Counted from the first letter of the stretch, positions 1 through 7,569 are shown. The stretch: 18,654 nucleotides of DNA from Myxococcales bacterium (GCA_020633625.1 JACKDJ010000050.1:1-18654); one strand, 5' to 3'. Notes: generated by a model not told the origin, from the sequence alone. Numbers and translations are program-made.

Positions 1-45
1 CTTCGTGGGGGACTCGACGATAACGAGCTTCTGACCTGATGACAT
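1..45 (-). CDS. topA: DNA topoisomerase I, N-terminal fragment
   Basis: Only the first 15 codons lie in the window; the gene runs off the left edge. Reading the minus strand from an ATG at 45 gives MSSGQKLVIVESPTK. This is the conserved start of bacterial type IA topoisomerase I (the KLVIVESPxK segment opening the Toprim domain). Its glutamate corresponds to the catalytic Glu9 of the E. coli enzyme. The enzyme relaxes negatively supercoiled DNA by cutting one strand. No strong Shine-Dalgarno sequence lies before the ATG, and no in-frame start exists in the codons just upstream. The gene is divergent from cysK, with 141 bases between the two starts. Identification rests on a short but very characteristic motif. 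Confidence 0.85.
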   Translation of the reverse strand, partial: MSSGQKLVIVESPTK

Positions 46-110
46 CGGCGGCGTGGTAGCGAGGGGGCGCCTACTTAGCGACGGCCCCACCCGGATTGCA
101 AGCCTCGCCT

Positions 111-132
111 CGGGCGCGAGAGCGCGCGCCCG
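111..132. other. G+C-rich hairpin between topA and cysK
   Basis: A perfect 8-bp inverted repeat, CGGGCGCG and CGCGCCCG, is separated by a 6-base loop. It lies in the divergent topA/cysK region, 55 bases before the cysK start. It could form in the cysK leader RNA or simply reflect base composition. There is no T-tract, so a terminator role is not supported. Confidence 0.4.
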
Positions 133-186
133 CTTGCGCCCGACGCGCGTGCGCGGCATGGTCGGCCGGCCTCGCCGGAGCTCGCC

Positions 187-1101
187 ATGCACAAGTCGAT
201 CCTCGACACGGTCGGGAACACGCCGCTCGTCGGCGTTCCTCGGATCGCTGCCGATCTGCCGGCGACGGTCTTGGTCAAGGTCGAGTACTTCAACCCGCTG
301 TCTTCGGTGAAGGACCGCATCGGGCTCGCGATGGTGCGCGACGCCGAGAGCCGCGGGCTCCTTGGGCCCGGCGCCCTATTGATCGAGCCGACCTCGGGAA
401 ACACTGGCATCGCGCTGGCCTTCGTGGCCGCCGCTCGTGGGTACGGGCTGATCCTGACGATGCCCGACAGCGCCAGCGTCGAGCGGATGCGTCTGCTCCG
501 CCACCTTGGCGCCCGCGTCGAGCTCACGCCGGGCCCGCTCGCGATGCTCGGCGCCGTCGAGCGCGCGCGAGCGATCCAACGGGAGCACGCGGGCGCTGTC
601 ACGCTGCAGCAGTTCGACAACCCGGCGAACCCCGCGGCCCACGAAGCAACCACCGGACCGGAGATCTGGCGCGACACCGAAGGCAGCGTCGATATCTTCG
701 TCGCAGGGGTCGGCACCGGCGGAACGATCAGCGGCGTCTCACGCTTTCTGAAGCGCCAGAAGGCCGACATCCGCGCGGTCGCGGTCGAGCCGGACGCGAG
801 CGCCGTCCTGTCGGGGAAGCCACCGGGGCAGCACCCGATCGAGGGCATCGGTGCCGGCTTCGTCCCGTCGAACTTCGACCGCACCGTGGTAGACGACATC
901 GTCACGGTTCGCGGCGAAGACGCGTTCAAGATGGCGCGTCGGCTGGCGATGGAGGAGGGCATCCTCGCGGGCATCTCGTCCGGCGCGAACGTCCACGCCG
1001 CCGTCGACCTCGCCCGCAGGCCCGAGAACGAAGGAAAGACCATCGTCACGGTCATCGCGTCGTGCGGCGAGCGGTACCTGTCGACACCGCTGTTTCGGTG
1101 A
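187..1101 (+). CDS. cysK: cysteine synthase (O-acetylserine sulfhydrylase)
   Basis: This 304-aa cytoplasmic PLP enzyme makes L-cysteine from O-acetylserine and sulfide, the last step of cysteine synthesis. Seen directly: the PLP-lysine motif SSVKDRIG with Lys42, the substrate loop TSGNTG at 69-74, the phosphate-binding GTGGT at 176-180, and the C-terminal GERYLSTPLF typical of CysK/CysM. Length is normal for the family (about 300-320 aa). The ATG at 187 has a GGAG ribosome-binding site at 177-180. It is the first gene of an operon, and cysE starts 7 bases after its stop. The family includes close relatives (CysM, cystathionine beta-synthase-like enzymes). The adjacent cysE and the absence of a CBS domain favour CysK. 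Confidence 0.95.
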   Translation: MHKSILDTVGNTPLVGVPRIAADLPATVLVKVEYFNPLSSVKDRIGLAMVRDAESRGLLGPGALLIEPTSGNTGIALAFVAAARGYGLILTMPDSASVERMRLLRHLGARVELTPGPLAMLGAVERARAIQREHAGAVTLQQFDNPANPAAHEATTGPEIWRDTEGSVDIFVAGVGTGGTISGVSRFLKRQKADIRAVAVEPDASAVLSGKPPGQHPIEGIGAGFVPSNFDRTVVDDIVTVRGEDAFKMARRLAMEEGILAGISSGANVHAAVDLARRPENEGKTIVTVIASCGERYLSTPLFR

Positions 1102-1108
1102 GGTGGCG

Positions 1109-1948
1109 ATGAGCGAGCGCGGCACCTCACGCTGGCAGACGGCAGTGCGCCGGCTCCGTGCGTTCAGCGACCGTCCCGCCGGCGAGCCGAGCGGCACGGC
1201 GGCACGCGTCGCCGCGACTCCGCCATCTCCCCCGCCCGCCACCCTGTTCGAGTTCGTCGCGCGTGCGAGAGAGGACGTCGACGCAGTGCTCGCGCACGAC
1301 CCGGCGGCGCGGACGGCGCTCGAGGTGCTCCTCGTCTATCCAGGGCTCCACGCGATCTGGGCGCACCGGGTGGCGCACGTGCTGTGGCGTCGCGGCCACG
1401 TGATCACGCCCCGGGTTATCGCGCACTTCAGCCGCGGGCTGACGGGCGTCGAGATCCATCCGGGCGCCCGGGTGGGCCGCCGCGTCTTCATCGACCACGG
1501 CATGGGGATTGTCATCGGAGAGACGGCGGCCGTCGGTGATGAGTGCCTGTTGTACAAGGGCGTCGTCCTCGGCGGCACGTCCCTCGCGCGCACCGAGCGG
1601 CACCCGACCCTCGGGCGCGGCGTCGTCGTCGGCACGAACGCGTGCATTCTCGGTCCAATCCACGTGGGCGATGGCGCGAAGATCGGGTCCAACTCGGTCG
1701 TGGTCCGCGATGTCCCCGAGGGGGCGACGGCGGTCGGCGTCCCCGGGAAGGTCGCCGCTGCGCCGCACGACAGCCGGGCTCGCCTGATGCACGCGCACGG
1801 GGATCTCCCGGACCCCGTCGCGAGCGTCCTCCAGGCGCTGGTCGACGAGGTCGAGACGCTCAGGCGCCGGCTTGCCGCGCTGGAGGGAGAGGGCGGCCTG
1901 GCGGGGCGCGACGGCGAGATGGACCGCTTCGAGGGCTCGGGGTCGTGA
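1109..1948 (+). CDS. cysE: serine O-acetyltransferase
   Basis: This 279-aa enzyme transfers acetyl from acetyl-CoA to L-serine, giving the O-acetylserine used by CysK. The left-handed beta-helix hexapeptide region spans about 110-215. Conserved active-site segments are VEIHPGA (Glu115 in place of the E. coli Asp143, as in many homologues), IDHGMG (His130) and RHPTLG (His165). The DPAxRTALE segment near Asp64 is the usual substrate-binding helix. I chose ATG 1109 because GAGG at 1100-1103 is correctly spaced; a GTG at 1103 overlaps that site. Unusually, residues about 225-279 form an extra tail with a likely coiled coil (VDEVETLRRRLAALEGE). The protein ends in GSGS rather than the isoleucine that inserts into CysK in the classical cysteine synthase complex. 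The last bases overlap the next gene. Confidence 0.93.
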   Translation: MSERGTSRWQTAVRRLRAFSDRPAGEPSGTAARVAATPPSPPPATLFEFVARAREDVDAVLAHDPAARTALEVLLVYPGLHAIWAHRVAHVLWRRGHVITPRVIAHFSRGLTGVEIHPGARVGRRVFIDHGMGIVIGETAAVGDECLLYKGVVLGGTSLARTERHPTLGRGVVVGTNACILGPIHVGDGAKIGSNSVVVRDVPEGATAVGVPGKVAAAPHDSRARLMHAHGDLPDPVASVLQALVDEVETLRRRLAALEGEGGLAGRDGEMDRFEGSGS

Positions 1949-2415
1949 GCGACGCGGTGGCGATCGCCGACGCAGTGACCGCGCGCGTCGCCGAGCTGAT
2001 CGGCGAGCCGTGCGCGGTCATTCAGGCATGGATCGAGCCGGCGACGGGCGTGTCGCCGCGCGTCGTCCGCGCCGTTTACGCGCTGCCCCACCACCGGGTC
2101 GCCGGGCTTCGGACCTGGCGAGACGAGGGCGAGGGCGAAGCGACGGACGTGCTCGGTGGCGGGGTGTTGGTCGCGCTCGAGGCGTCGAAGTGGGCGCGGC
2201 TCGTGCTCAAGGGGCACGGCCCGACGCTGGCATCCTCACAGCTCCCGGGGGTCCTCGCAGGACCGCTGGTCACGGAGCTGGCCGAGCTGGCTGCCGCGGT
2301 GGCGGCGGGGTCGGCGGCAGGGTCGTTCGACGCGCTCGACCGCTGGCTGGCAGCGTGCCGGCGTCGCGGCGACGACGCTGATGCGCGGAATGCGGGGAGC
2401 GGCCCGGGCCGTTAG
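1945..2415 (+). CDS. uncharacterised protein, third gene of the cysteine operon
   Basis: A 156-aa protein I do not recognise with confidence. Its GTG start overlaps the cysE stop (GTGA), and GAGGG at 1931-1935 is a possible ribosome-binding site, so translation is probably coupled to cysE. Third codon positions are G/C-rich, as in neighbouring real genes. There is no signal peptide or membrane segment. The middle (about 70-110, with ASKWARLVLKGHG) faintly recalls the helical part of predicted pol-beta-type nucleotidyltransferases of the COG3541 kind. The GSxxxG...DxD active-site motif is absent, so it would be a degenerate relative at best. The C-terminal half is Ala-rich and helical. A cysteine-metabolism role is suggested only by its position. 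Confidence 0.75.
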   Translation: MSDAVAIADAVTARVAELIGEPCAVIQAWIEPATGVSPRVVRAVYALPHHRVAGLRTWRDEGEGEATDVLGGGVLVALEASKWARLVLKGHGPTLASSQLPGVLAGPLVTELAELAAAVAAGSAAGSFDALDRWLAACRRRGDDADARNAGSGPGR

Positions 2416-2416
2416 C

Positions 2417-2446
2417 TTGACGTCCCCTCGCGAGCGTCCCTATTGT
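2417..2446 (+). promoter_or_regulatory. candidate sigma-70-type promoter for the ybjN-like/pspA-like pair
   Basis: TTGACG at 2417-2422 (5 of 6 to consensus), an 18-base spacer and TATTGT at 2441-2446 (4 of 6) lie directly after the stop codon of the previous gene and about 48 bases before the next start. This makes a separate transcription unit likely here. Confidence 0.6.
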
Positions 2447-2493
2447 CCGGCGGGTCGCGCGGATCGCCCCGCGAGGCAGCGGCGAGGAGAGCG

Positions 2494-2877
2494 ATGCGCA
2501 CCAACGAAGAGATCGAGGACCTTCTGATCGGCACCGGGCTGCCGTTCGAGCGCTTGGACGACGCGATGTGGGTCGTGGTGAACGACGCGGACCGCGGCGA
2601 GAACCTGGTCGTGTACAAGACGGCGGCGCTCGTGGCGTTTCGCATGAAGGTGTTCGAGCTCCCGGCGAGCCCGCCCCCGGGGCTTCTGCGACGCCTCCTC
2701 GAGCTCAACGCGGCCTCGATGGTTCACGGCGCGTATGGTGTCGAAGGCGGCTCGGTCGTCATGGTCGACGCGCTCGAGGCCGAGAACCTGGATGCGAACG
2801 AGCTGGTCGCGGTGATCGACTCGTTCGGGCTCGCGTTGAGCGCGCATCGCGACGAGCTGGCTGGTTTTCTGGCCTAG
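2494..2877 (+). CDS. YbjN-domain protein
   Basis: A 127-aa soluble acidic protein that fits the YbjN family (related in fold to type III secretion chaperones). The typical pattern is visible: an N-terminal helix (EEIEDLLIGTGLPFERLDD), a strand with VVVNDAD, and the LLELNAASMVHGAYGVE segment around 69-85. The AENLDANELVAVIDSFGLAL helix near the end also fits. ATG 2494 is preceded by GAGGA at 2484-2488. A TTG further upstream in the same frame lies inside the candidate -10 box and is rejected. YbjN-like proteins are often linked to stress tolerance, but no biochemical function can be given. It sits 27 bases before the PspA-family gene and is probably co-transcribed with it. Confidence 0.85.
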   Translation: MRTNEEIEDLLIGTGLPFERLDDAMWVVVNDADRGENLVVYKTAALVAFRMKVFELPASPPPGLLRRLLELNAASMVHGAYGVEGGSVVMVDALEAENLDANELVAVIDSFGLALSAHRDELAGFLA

Positions 2878-2904
2878 CGCCTAGCCCCCACACGGAGCTC
2901 CACA

Positions 2905-3705
2905 ATGGGTGTTTTCTCCCGCCTCAGCACACTGATCAAGTCGAACATCAACGACCTGATCTCGCGCGCGGAGGACCCAGAGAAGATTCTGACCCAGCTC
3001 ATCGAGGAGATGCGCGAGCAGCTCGTCGAGGCCAAGAAGCAGGTCGCGGTCTCGATCGCCGACGAGAAGAAGATCCGGAAGCAGCTCGACAACGAGGTGC
3101 ACCTCGCCCGTGAGTGGGAGAAGAAGGCGATGCAGGCCGTGCGCGCGGGCCGTGACGAGCTCGCCGTCGCGGCGCTCGAGCGGAAGGAGCAGCACGAGGC
3201 CCTCGCTGAGGAGTACAAGAAGCAGCACGAAGCGCAGAAGGCCGCGGCCGACCAGCTACGAATCTCGCTGCGACAGCTCCACACGAAGATCGAGGAGGCG
3301 AAGCGCAAAAAGGACCTCCTGATCGCGCGCCAGCGCCGGGTCGAGGCTCAGAAGCGCATCCAGGAGACGATGCGCGGGTTCGGCGACACGTCCGCGTTCG
3401 AGCAGTTCGAGCGGATGGCGCAGAAGGTCGAGGCCATGGAGGCCGAGGCCGAAGCGAGCGCAGAGCTGAACGCCGACATGGCCGGCGCGACCCTGGAGGC
3501 CAAGTTCCAGGAGTTGGAGGCAGACACGACGGCCAGCGAGGCGCTGATCGCGCTGAAGCAGAAGATGGGCGTCGTCGTCGCCGCACCGGCACCCGTCGCC
3601 GCGGCACCTGCCCCGGCCGAGGAAGAGTTCGACATCGACGCGCTCGAGCGGGAGCTCGCCGAGATCGCCGCGACGGTGCCGGCGCAGGCGCGAAAGGGGC
3701 AGTGA
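2905..3705 (+). CDS. PspA/IM30 (ESCRT-III-like) membrane-stress protein
   Basis: A 266-aa protein of the PspA/Vipp1 family, peripheral membrane proteins that polymerise on the inner face of the cytoplasmic membrane and maintain or remodel it under stress. The start MGVFSRLSTLIKSNINDLIS is the family's amphipathic helix. It is followed by EDPEKILTQLIEEM and about 180 residues of charged coiled coil (Lys/Glu/Gln-rich). From about residue 223 there is an extra Ala/Pro linker and a short acidic helix (EEEFDIDALERELAEIAA). This extension resembles the short C-terminal helix of Vipp1 more than classical PspA. The ATG at 2905 has GGAG at 2894-2897. No pspF or pspBC is nearby, so regulation differs from the enterobacterial system. 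Confidence 0.93.
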   Translation: MGVFSRLSTLIKSNINDLISRAEDPEKILTQLIEEMREQLVEAKKQVAVSIADEKKIRKQLDNEVHLAREWEKKAMQAVRAGRDELAVAALERKEQHEALAEEYKKQHEAQKAAADQLRISLRQLHTKIEEAKRKKDLLIARQRRVEAQKRIQETMRGFGDTSAFEQFERMAQKVEAMEAEAEASAELNADMAGATLEAKFQELEADTTASEALIALKQKMGVVVAAPAPVAAAPAPAEEEFDIDALERELAEIAATVPAQARKGQ

Positions 3706-3775
3706 CCTCGGGGCGTCGCTGCCCGCAGATGCGCCGCGGCGGCACACACACCTCGCCCCCAATGCCGGAGCTTTG

Positions 3776-3804
3776 TTGAGGCGCCGAGCGGCCCGCGGCA
3801 TACT
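3776..3804 (+). promoter_or_regulatory. candidate promoter for the MJ0042-domain gene
   Basis: TTGAGG at 3776-3781, a 17-base spacer and CATACT at 3799-3804 (4 of 6 to TATAAT) lie in the 126-base gap after the PspA-family gene and 28 bases before the next start. Predicted from sequence only. Confidence 0.45.
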
Positions 3805-3831
3805 GGCCGCGAGCTAACGCCCGGAAGGCCG

Positions 3832-6612
3832 ATGATCGCAAGCTGCCCGTCCTGTCTCACTCGGTTTCGAGTGCCAGACGAGCACGCCCAGCGGGGCAGC
3901 GTACGGTTCAAGTGCTCGAAGTGCGGCGCCCTGTTCGCCGTGGGTCCCGCCGCGCCGGAGGCGCCGCTGCCGCCGCCCGCCGCGCGACCGCTGGGCTTCT
4001 CTCCGATGCCGGCCGACCTGGAGTCGGGTGGGTTCCCTGCCGCCGCCGTGCCCGGACCGCCAGTCGAGGCGCCGCCGGGAGGGCGGGTCAGGAACTTCGA
4101 TACCGCCGAGCCCACGCAGATCGTCGCGCCACCACCACGCTTCGATGCGACCGGTCTCGACCGCATTGGGGCGGCGGCGGCGCCGCCGTCGCGGTCTGGA
4201 TCGCGGTCCAACGACCTCCCCGGAGGCTTCCTGGCCAGCGGTGCCGGGACTGGAGCGGTGCCCGCAGTGGGAGCAGCTCAGCCCGCGGCAGTCGGTGGCG
4301 CCCCGGTTGCCGAGGTCGCTCCCGCGCCAGCGTTCGGCGCCCTCCCAGCGTCTCGCGGACTGGCGATGGCGTCGACCGCTGCGCCGACGCTTCCGCAGCG
4401 CATCCCGGGGCGTCCCGTCGAGCCGATCGACGCAGAGGCGTTCAGCCTAGACGGCGCGTTGTCCGAGGGAGGGCTGCGGCGGGGGCTGGAGGAGAGCGGA
4501 GTGCACAGCCTGGCCGCGGCAGCGCTGACTGGCGGACCCGACCCGGGGCTCGTCGAGTCGCTCGCGAGGGCGCCGCGCGCGCCGGCTGCCGCAGACTTCA
4601 CGGCGGTGGCCGCGGCGCCTTCCACCGCGGCCGAGACCGGCGGGCTGCGCGCGCAGTCCCCAGCGGGTGTGCTGCCCGGCTTCGACTCGTTCGCCCACTT
4701 GACGCCCTACCACCAGGATGCTGTCCCCGACGGGGCGGTCGCCGCAGCCGAACCGGCACCGCGCGCGCCGGCGCTGGATGCGCTGCCTCGGGCGTTCGGG
4801 GTCCCGACCTCGGAGTCGGCCGCCGCGATACAGCTACCGGCGTCGCTGGGTGATCCGCTCGACGCGTTGTCCTCCGCGCCCGCGGCGGCGCGTGACCGCG
4901 GTCTCGCCCCGGCTCGCAGCGCGCAGCAAGGGGGGTGGGGGCTCGCACAACAGGCAGCCGCCGTCGCGCCGGCCGCCGGTCCTCCGTTGGCCGCGCCCGC
5001 GTCGGAGCTCCCCCCACCCCGCGTCGCGGCGGCGGCCGGGCAAGAGCAGGGCGCGCGCCCGGTGGGCGCGCCGCAGTTCGTAGCCGAACCCGCCATAGCG
5101 GACGGCGACGCGAGCGCCGGGGACGCCCGCTCCGCGGCGTCGCCGACGGCGACGGCGAGCGGTCGCGCGCGGCTGCCGACGGGCGGTTTTGACGCGCGGC
5201 CCGGGCTCGGGAACGCGCCGTCGACCGATCTGTCGCTCGCCGCGATGCTCGGCGGCGGTGACGCCCCGCGGACCCTGTTCGGCGGCGCGCCGACCAGCCC
5301 CGAGCCGGCCGTCCCCGGGCGCGGCACCGCCTTCACCGGTGAGCACCGACTCTCTGCCGGCACCGCCCAGTTCGCAGTCGCGGCCGCGCCCACAGGAGCT
5401 GTCGAGTCGGTCCCTGTCGCCGAGATCAAGAACCGTATCGACCCGCTGGTCGAGTTCAACGACCTCTTCCGCGAGATCCGACGCGCAGAGCAGGGCGACG
5501 ACCGCAAGGCGAGCGAACGCTACCTCGATCCCGAGCTCTTTCAGACACAGGAAGCGTCCGCGGTCGCCGGGGGCAGGGCGCCCGAGACCAAAGAAGAGCG
5601 CGACGAGCGCATCCGTCGCGGCGAGCTCAAGCTGCGCGCCGGCGGCGTCGAAGCGCCGCCCCCGTTGGAGCCTCGTGGCGCCGACAGCGACATCATCGCC
5701 GCTGCCCTCCAGGACTCGGGCCTTCGCGAGCCGAGCCGTGCGGCGGTCGCCGTGTCGGAGCGCCCGAAGACCCGCATCGTCGACCTGTCGGACGGGGCCG
5801 AGCCCGACGAGTCGGAGTTCGGCGTCTATGGACGCGTGGCGGCGACCGCGCTCGTCGCGCTCGTCACCGTGCTCGGCGCCGCCGGGTTCGTCGCAGCGAG
5901 AAACGACTGGATGCTCGACTTTCGCGAGCTCGACCAGATGGTGGGGGTCGCGTTCCGCGGGCAGGAGTACGACGGGCGCCTGGCGGCGCTGGGGTTCGGC
6001 CGACACGACGGCGCGCCCGCCTGGGCCGACGGGGCGCGCGCCGACGCGGGGGGCAGCGCAGCGATCGACCTCGGCGAGCTGCGCGGAGGCCGCTACCTCT
6101 CGACGCACGGCGACGAGGTCGTCACAGTCGACGGTGTGGCCATCAATCGTGAGGCAGGTCCGGTCCGTCGCATCGACGTCGTCGTACGGCTGCTCAGCAG
6201 CACCGGCGACGTAATCGCGAGCCAGTTGGTCCCGGTGGGCCTCGAGGTCACGCCGGCCGATCTGGAGGCGATCGACGGGGACGACGCCGTCGAGGCGCTC
6301 TATCGGCGCATCGACGCGGCCCGCTCCTCACAGGAACTCGGGCCGGGACAGCAGGCGGTTTTCACGGCCGTGTTTCCGGCGATCCCTCAGGCCGCCGCAG
6401 ACGGAGCGACGTTCGATGCGGTGGTCGCTGCGGCGGAGCGCCGCTCCACGGACGCATGTTGGCAGCCGACCACCGGGCCAGCACCGGCTTCACCGAGCGA
6501 ACCGCCTCCGTCGGACGCGCCGGCCGCGGCGCCTGCAGATGGCTCTGGCGCACCCGCCGCTCTGGAGGGCGCTCCCGCCGCTTCGGCCGCTGACGGGTCC
6601 GGCGCGCCCTGA
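3832..6612 (+). CDS. MJ0042 zinc-ribbon, long disordered linker, membrane helix and DUF3426-like domain
   Basis: A 926-aa protein. Residues 1-36 are an MJ0042-type zinc ribbon with two CxxC pairs (Cys5/Cys8 and Cys28/Cys31). About residues 40-540 are an Ala/Pro/Gly-rich segment with no visible fold. Residues about 545-660 are charged (EIKNRIDPLVEFNDLFREIRR and similar). A single membrane helix lies near 669-690 (TALVALVTVLGAAGFVA). Residues about 744-880 form a beta-rich domain with the pattern of DUF3426 (INREAGPVRRIDVVVRLLSSTGDVIA). The tail is Pro/Ala-rich with a repeated ADGSGAP. Zinc ribbon, membrane helix and DUF3426 in this order is a known proteobacterial arrangement of unknown function; the linker is unusually long. 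Orientation is probably N-in, with the last domain periplasmic. GGAAGG precedes the ATG. The next gene begins 9 bases after the stop. Confidence 0.85.
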   Translation: MIASCPSCLTRFRVPDEHAQRGSVRFKCSKCGALFAVGPAAPEAPLPPPAARPLGFSPMPADLESGGFPAAAVPGPPVEAPPGGRVRNFDTAEPTQIVAPPPRFDATGLDRIGAAAAPPSRSGSRSNDLPGGFLASGAGTGAVPAVGAAQPAAVGGAPVAEVAPAPAFGALPASRGLAMASTAAPTLPQRIPGRPVEPIDAEAFSLDGALSEGGLRRGLEESGVHSLAAAALTGGPDPGLVESLARAPRAPAAADFTAVAAAPSTAAETGGLRAQSPAGVLPGFDSFAHLTPYHQDAVPDGAVAAAEPAPRAPALDALPRAFGVPTSESAAAIQLPASLGDPLDALSSAPAAARDRGLAPARSAQQGGWGLAQQAAAVAPAAGPPLAAPASELPPPRVAAAAGQEQGARPVGAPQFVAEPAIADGDASAGDARSAASPTATASGRARLPTGGFDARPGLGNAPSTDLSLAAMLGGGDAPRTLFGGAPTSPEPAVPGRGTAFTGEHRLSAGTAQFAVAAAPTGAVESVPVAEIKNRIDPLVEFNDLFREIRRAEQGDDRKASERYLDPELFQTQEASAVAGGRAPETKEERDERIRRGELKLRAGGVEAPPPLEPRGADSDIIAAALQDSGLREPSRAAVAVSERPKTRIVDLSDGAEPDESEFGVYGRVAATALVALVTVLGAAGFVAARNDWMLDFRELDQMVGVAFRGQEYDGRLAALGFGRHDGAPAWADGARADAGGSAAIDLGELRGGRYLSTHGDEVVTVDGVAINREAGPVRRIDVVVRLLSSTGDVIASQLVPVGLEVTPADLEAIDGDDAVEALYRRIDAARSSQELGPGQQAVFTAVFPAIPQAAADGATFDAVVAAAERRSTDACWQPTTGPAPASPSEPPPSDAPAAAPADGSGAPAALEGAPAASAADGSGAP

Positions 6613-6621
6613 CGGCACGCG

Positions 6622-7419
6622 ATGGCGGCCGACGATTACGGAGACCAGTACGACCTGGAGACGCTTCTGCGGCGCGTAACCAGTGTCACCGATCCGCGCC
6701 TGCGTCGGCGGCAGCTCGAGCGCCACATCACGACTGTCGACGCGCCGACGGTGGCCGCGCATCTTCAGTCCCTGATCGCGGGAGCCGTGCTCGGTGACCT
6801 GCGTTCTCAGGACGCGGTCCTGCCGCTGGCGGAGCTCGTCGGGGCGCCGAGCGAGTGGGCCTCGGGCTCGTTGGAGGCGGTAAACCTCGAGGCGCGGAAG
6901 CAGGATCATCGGGCGCTCGGCTGGTTTCTGCTCGAGCCCCCACCCGCGCGTGTCATCGACCCTCGGGCGGCGCAGCGGATGACCCGCCAGCAGCAGCCGC
7001 TTGGCGTGAGGCGTGCGCAGGCGATGGTCGGAGACGCCCGCACTCTCGAGCAGCTCGCGCTCGACGACCACCCGTGGGTGATCGAGCGGCTGTTGACGAA
7101 CCCGCGCCTGCCGGAGTCCCTCGTCATGACGATCGTGACCCGCCGGCCGACACGTCCGGAGCTGGTGGAGCAGGTCGCGCAGAGCGCCAAGTGGTACAGT
7201 CGCCCTGTGATTCGCTCGGCGATCGCGCAGAACCCATACGCGTCGACCGGGCTCGCGCTTCGGACTCTGCCGACGCTCGGGGGGCGGGGCTGCGAGGCGA
7301 TTCGGCACGCGCCGCAGGTGCACGAGGCGGTGCGAGGCTTCTCCGAGTACCTGTGTCGGCTCCGCGATGGCGATCCCCGTGGCCCGGGCCCGGAGTCCGT
7401 CGCGCCGGCGCCGAACTAG
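6622..7419 (+). CDS. uncharacterised protein with LRV/HEAT-like helical repeats
   Basis: A 265-aa soluble protein. The N-terminal half is charged and helical (LETLLRRVTSVTDPRLRRRQ). From about 148 to 220 there are repeats of the leucine-rich-variant type: DDHPWVIERLLTNPRLPESL, then RRPTRPELVEQVAQ, then RPVIRSAIAQNPYASTGLAL. Each combines an Asn-Pro turn, helical residues and Leu spacing. Such repeats usually bind proteins or nucleic acid; the partner is unknown. The C-terminal tail is short and Pro-rich. The gene follows the zinc-ribbon gene by 9 bases, without a clear ribosome-binding site, so it probably depends on transcription and translation of that gene. No signal peptide or membrane segment is visible. 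Confidence 0.75.
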   Translation: MAADDYGDQYDLETLLRRVTSVTDPRLRRRQLERHITTVDAPTVAAHLQSLIAGAVLGDLRSQDAVLPLAELVGAPSEWASGSLEAVNLEARKQDHRALGWFLLEPPPARVIDPRAAQRMTRQQQPLGVRRAQAMVGDARTLEQLALDDHPWVIERLLTNPRLPESLVMTIVTRRPTRPELVEQVAQSAKWYSRPVIRSAIAQNPYASTGLALRTLPTLGGRGCEAIRHAPQVHEAVRGFSEYLCRLRDGDPRGPGPESVAPAPN

Positions 7420-7473
7420 GGAGCGTCTCGAGCGGGCCGCTGCAGTCGCGGAGCCGTCGCGGGAGGCGTGGCG

Positions 7474-7569
7474 CTACCGGAAGAGCCGCTCCGCGAGACG
7501 CGGCACTCCGCCGACGCCGTAGATGATGGCGGTCAGGATGCCGAAGAAGATCCACTCGTCGGTAGTCAT
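7474..7569 (-). CDS. possible 31-aa single-pass membrane peptide
   Basis: On the minus strand an ATG at 7569 opens a 31-codon frame ending in TAG at 7474-7476. It encodes a short acidic start (MTTDEW), a hydrophobic stretch (IFFGILTAIIYGVGGV) long enough to enter a membrane, and a basic end (PRLAERLFR). This layout is typical of bacterial small membrane proteins and unlikely in random high-G+C sequence. It fills an otherwise empty gap, convergent to the repeat protein and divergent from rpsR. Against it, no good Shine-Dalgarno sequence precedes the ATG. Function unknown. Confidence 0.5.
   Translation of the reverse strand: MTTDEWIFFGILTAIIYGVGGVPRLAERLFR

Noticed and set aside
75..1130. A 351-codon minus-strand frame opposite cysK
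   Set aside because: cysK on the plus strand is certain from its motifs; the antisense product has no family pattern.
2443..2493. TTG 2443 as the start of the YbjN-domain gene
   Set aside because: It falls within the candidate -10 box, encodes atypical residues, and ATG 2494 has a much better ribosome-binding site.
3583..3625. The Ala/Pro run near the end of the PspA-family protein as a frameshift
   Set aside because: Codon use and reading frame continue smoothly into an acidic helix, so it looks like a genuine linker.
7420..7473. A terminator between the repeat protein gene and the minus-strand peptide
   Set aside because: Only 4-bp stems could be found in these 54 bases.
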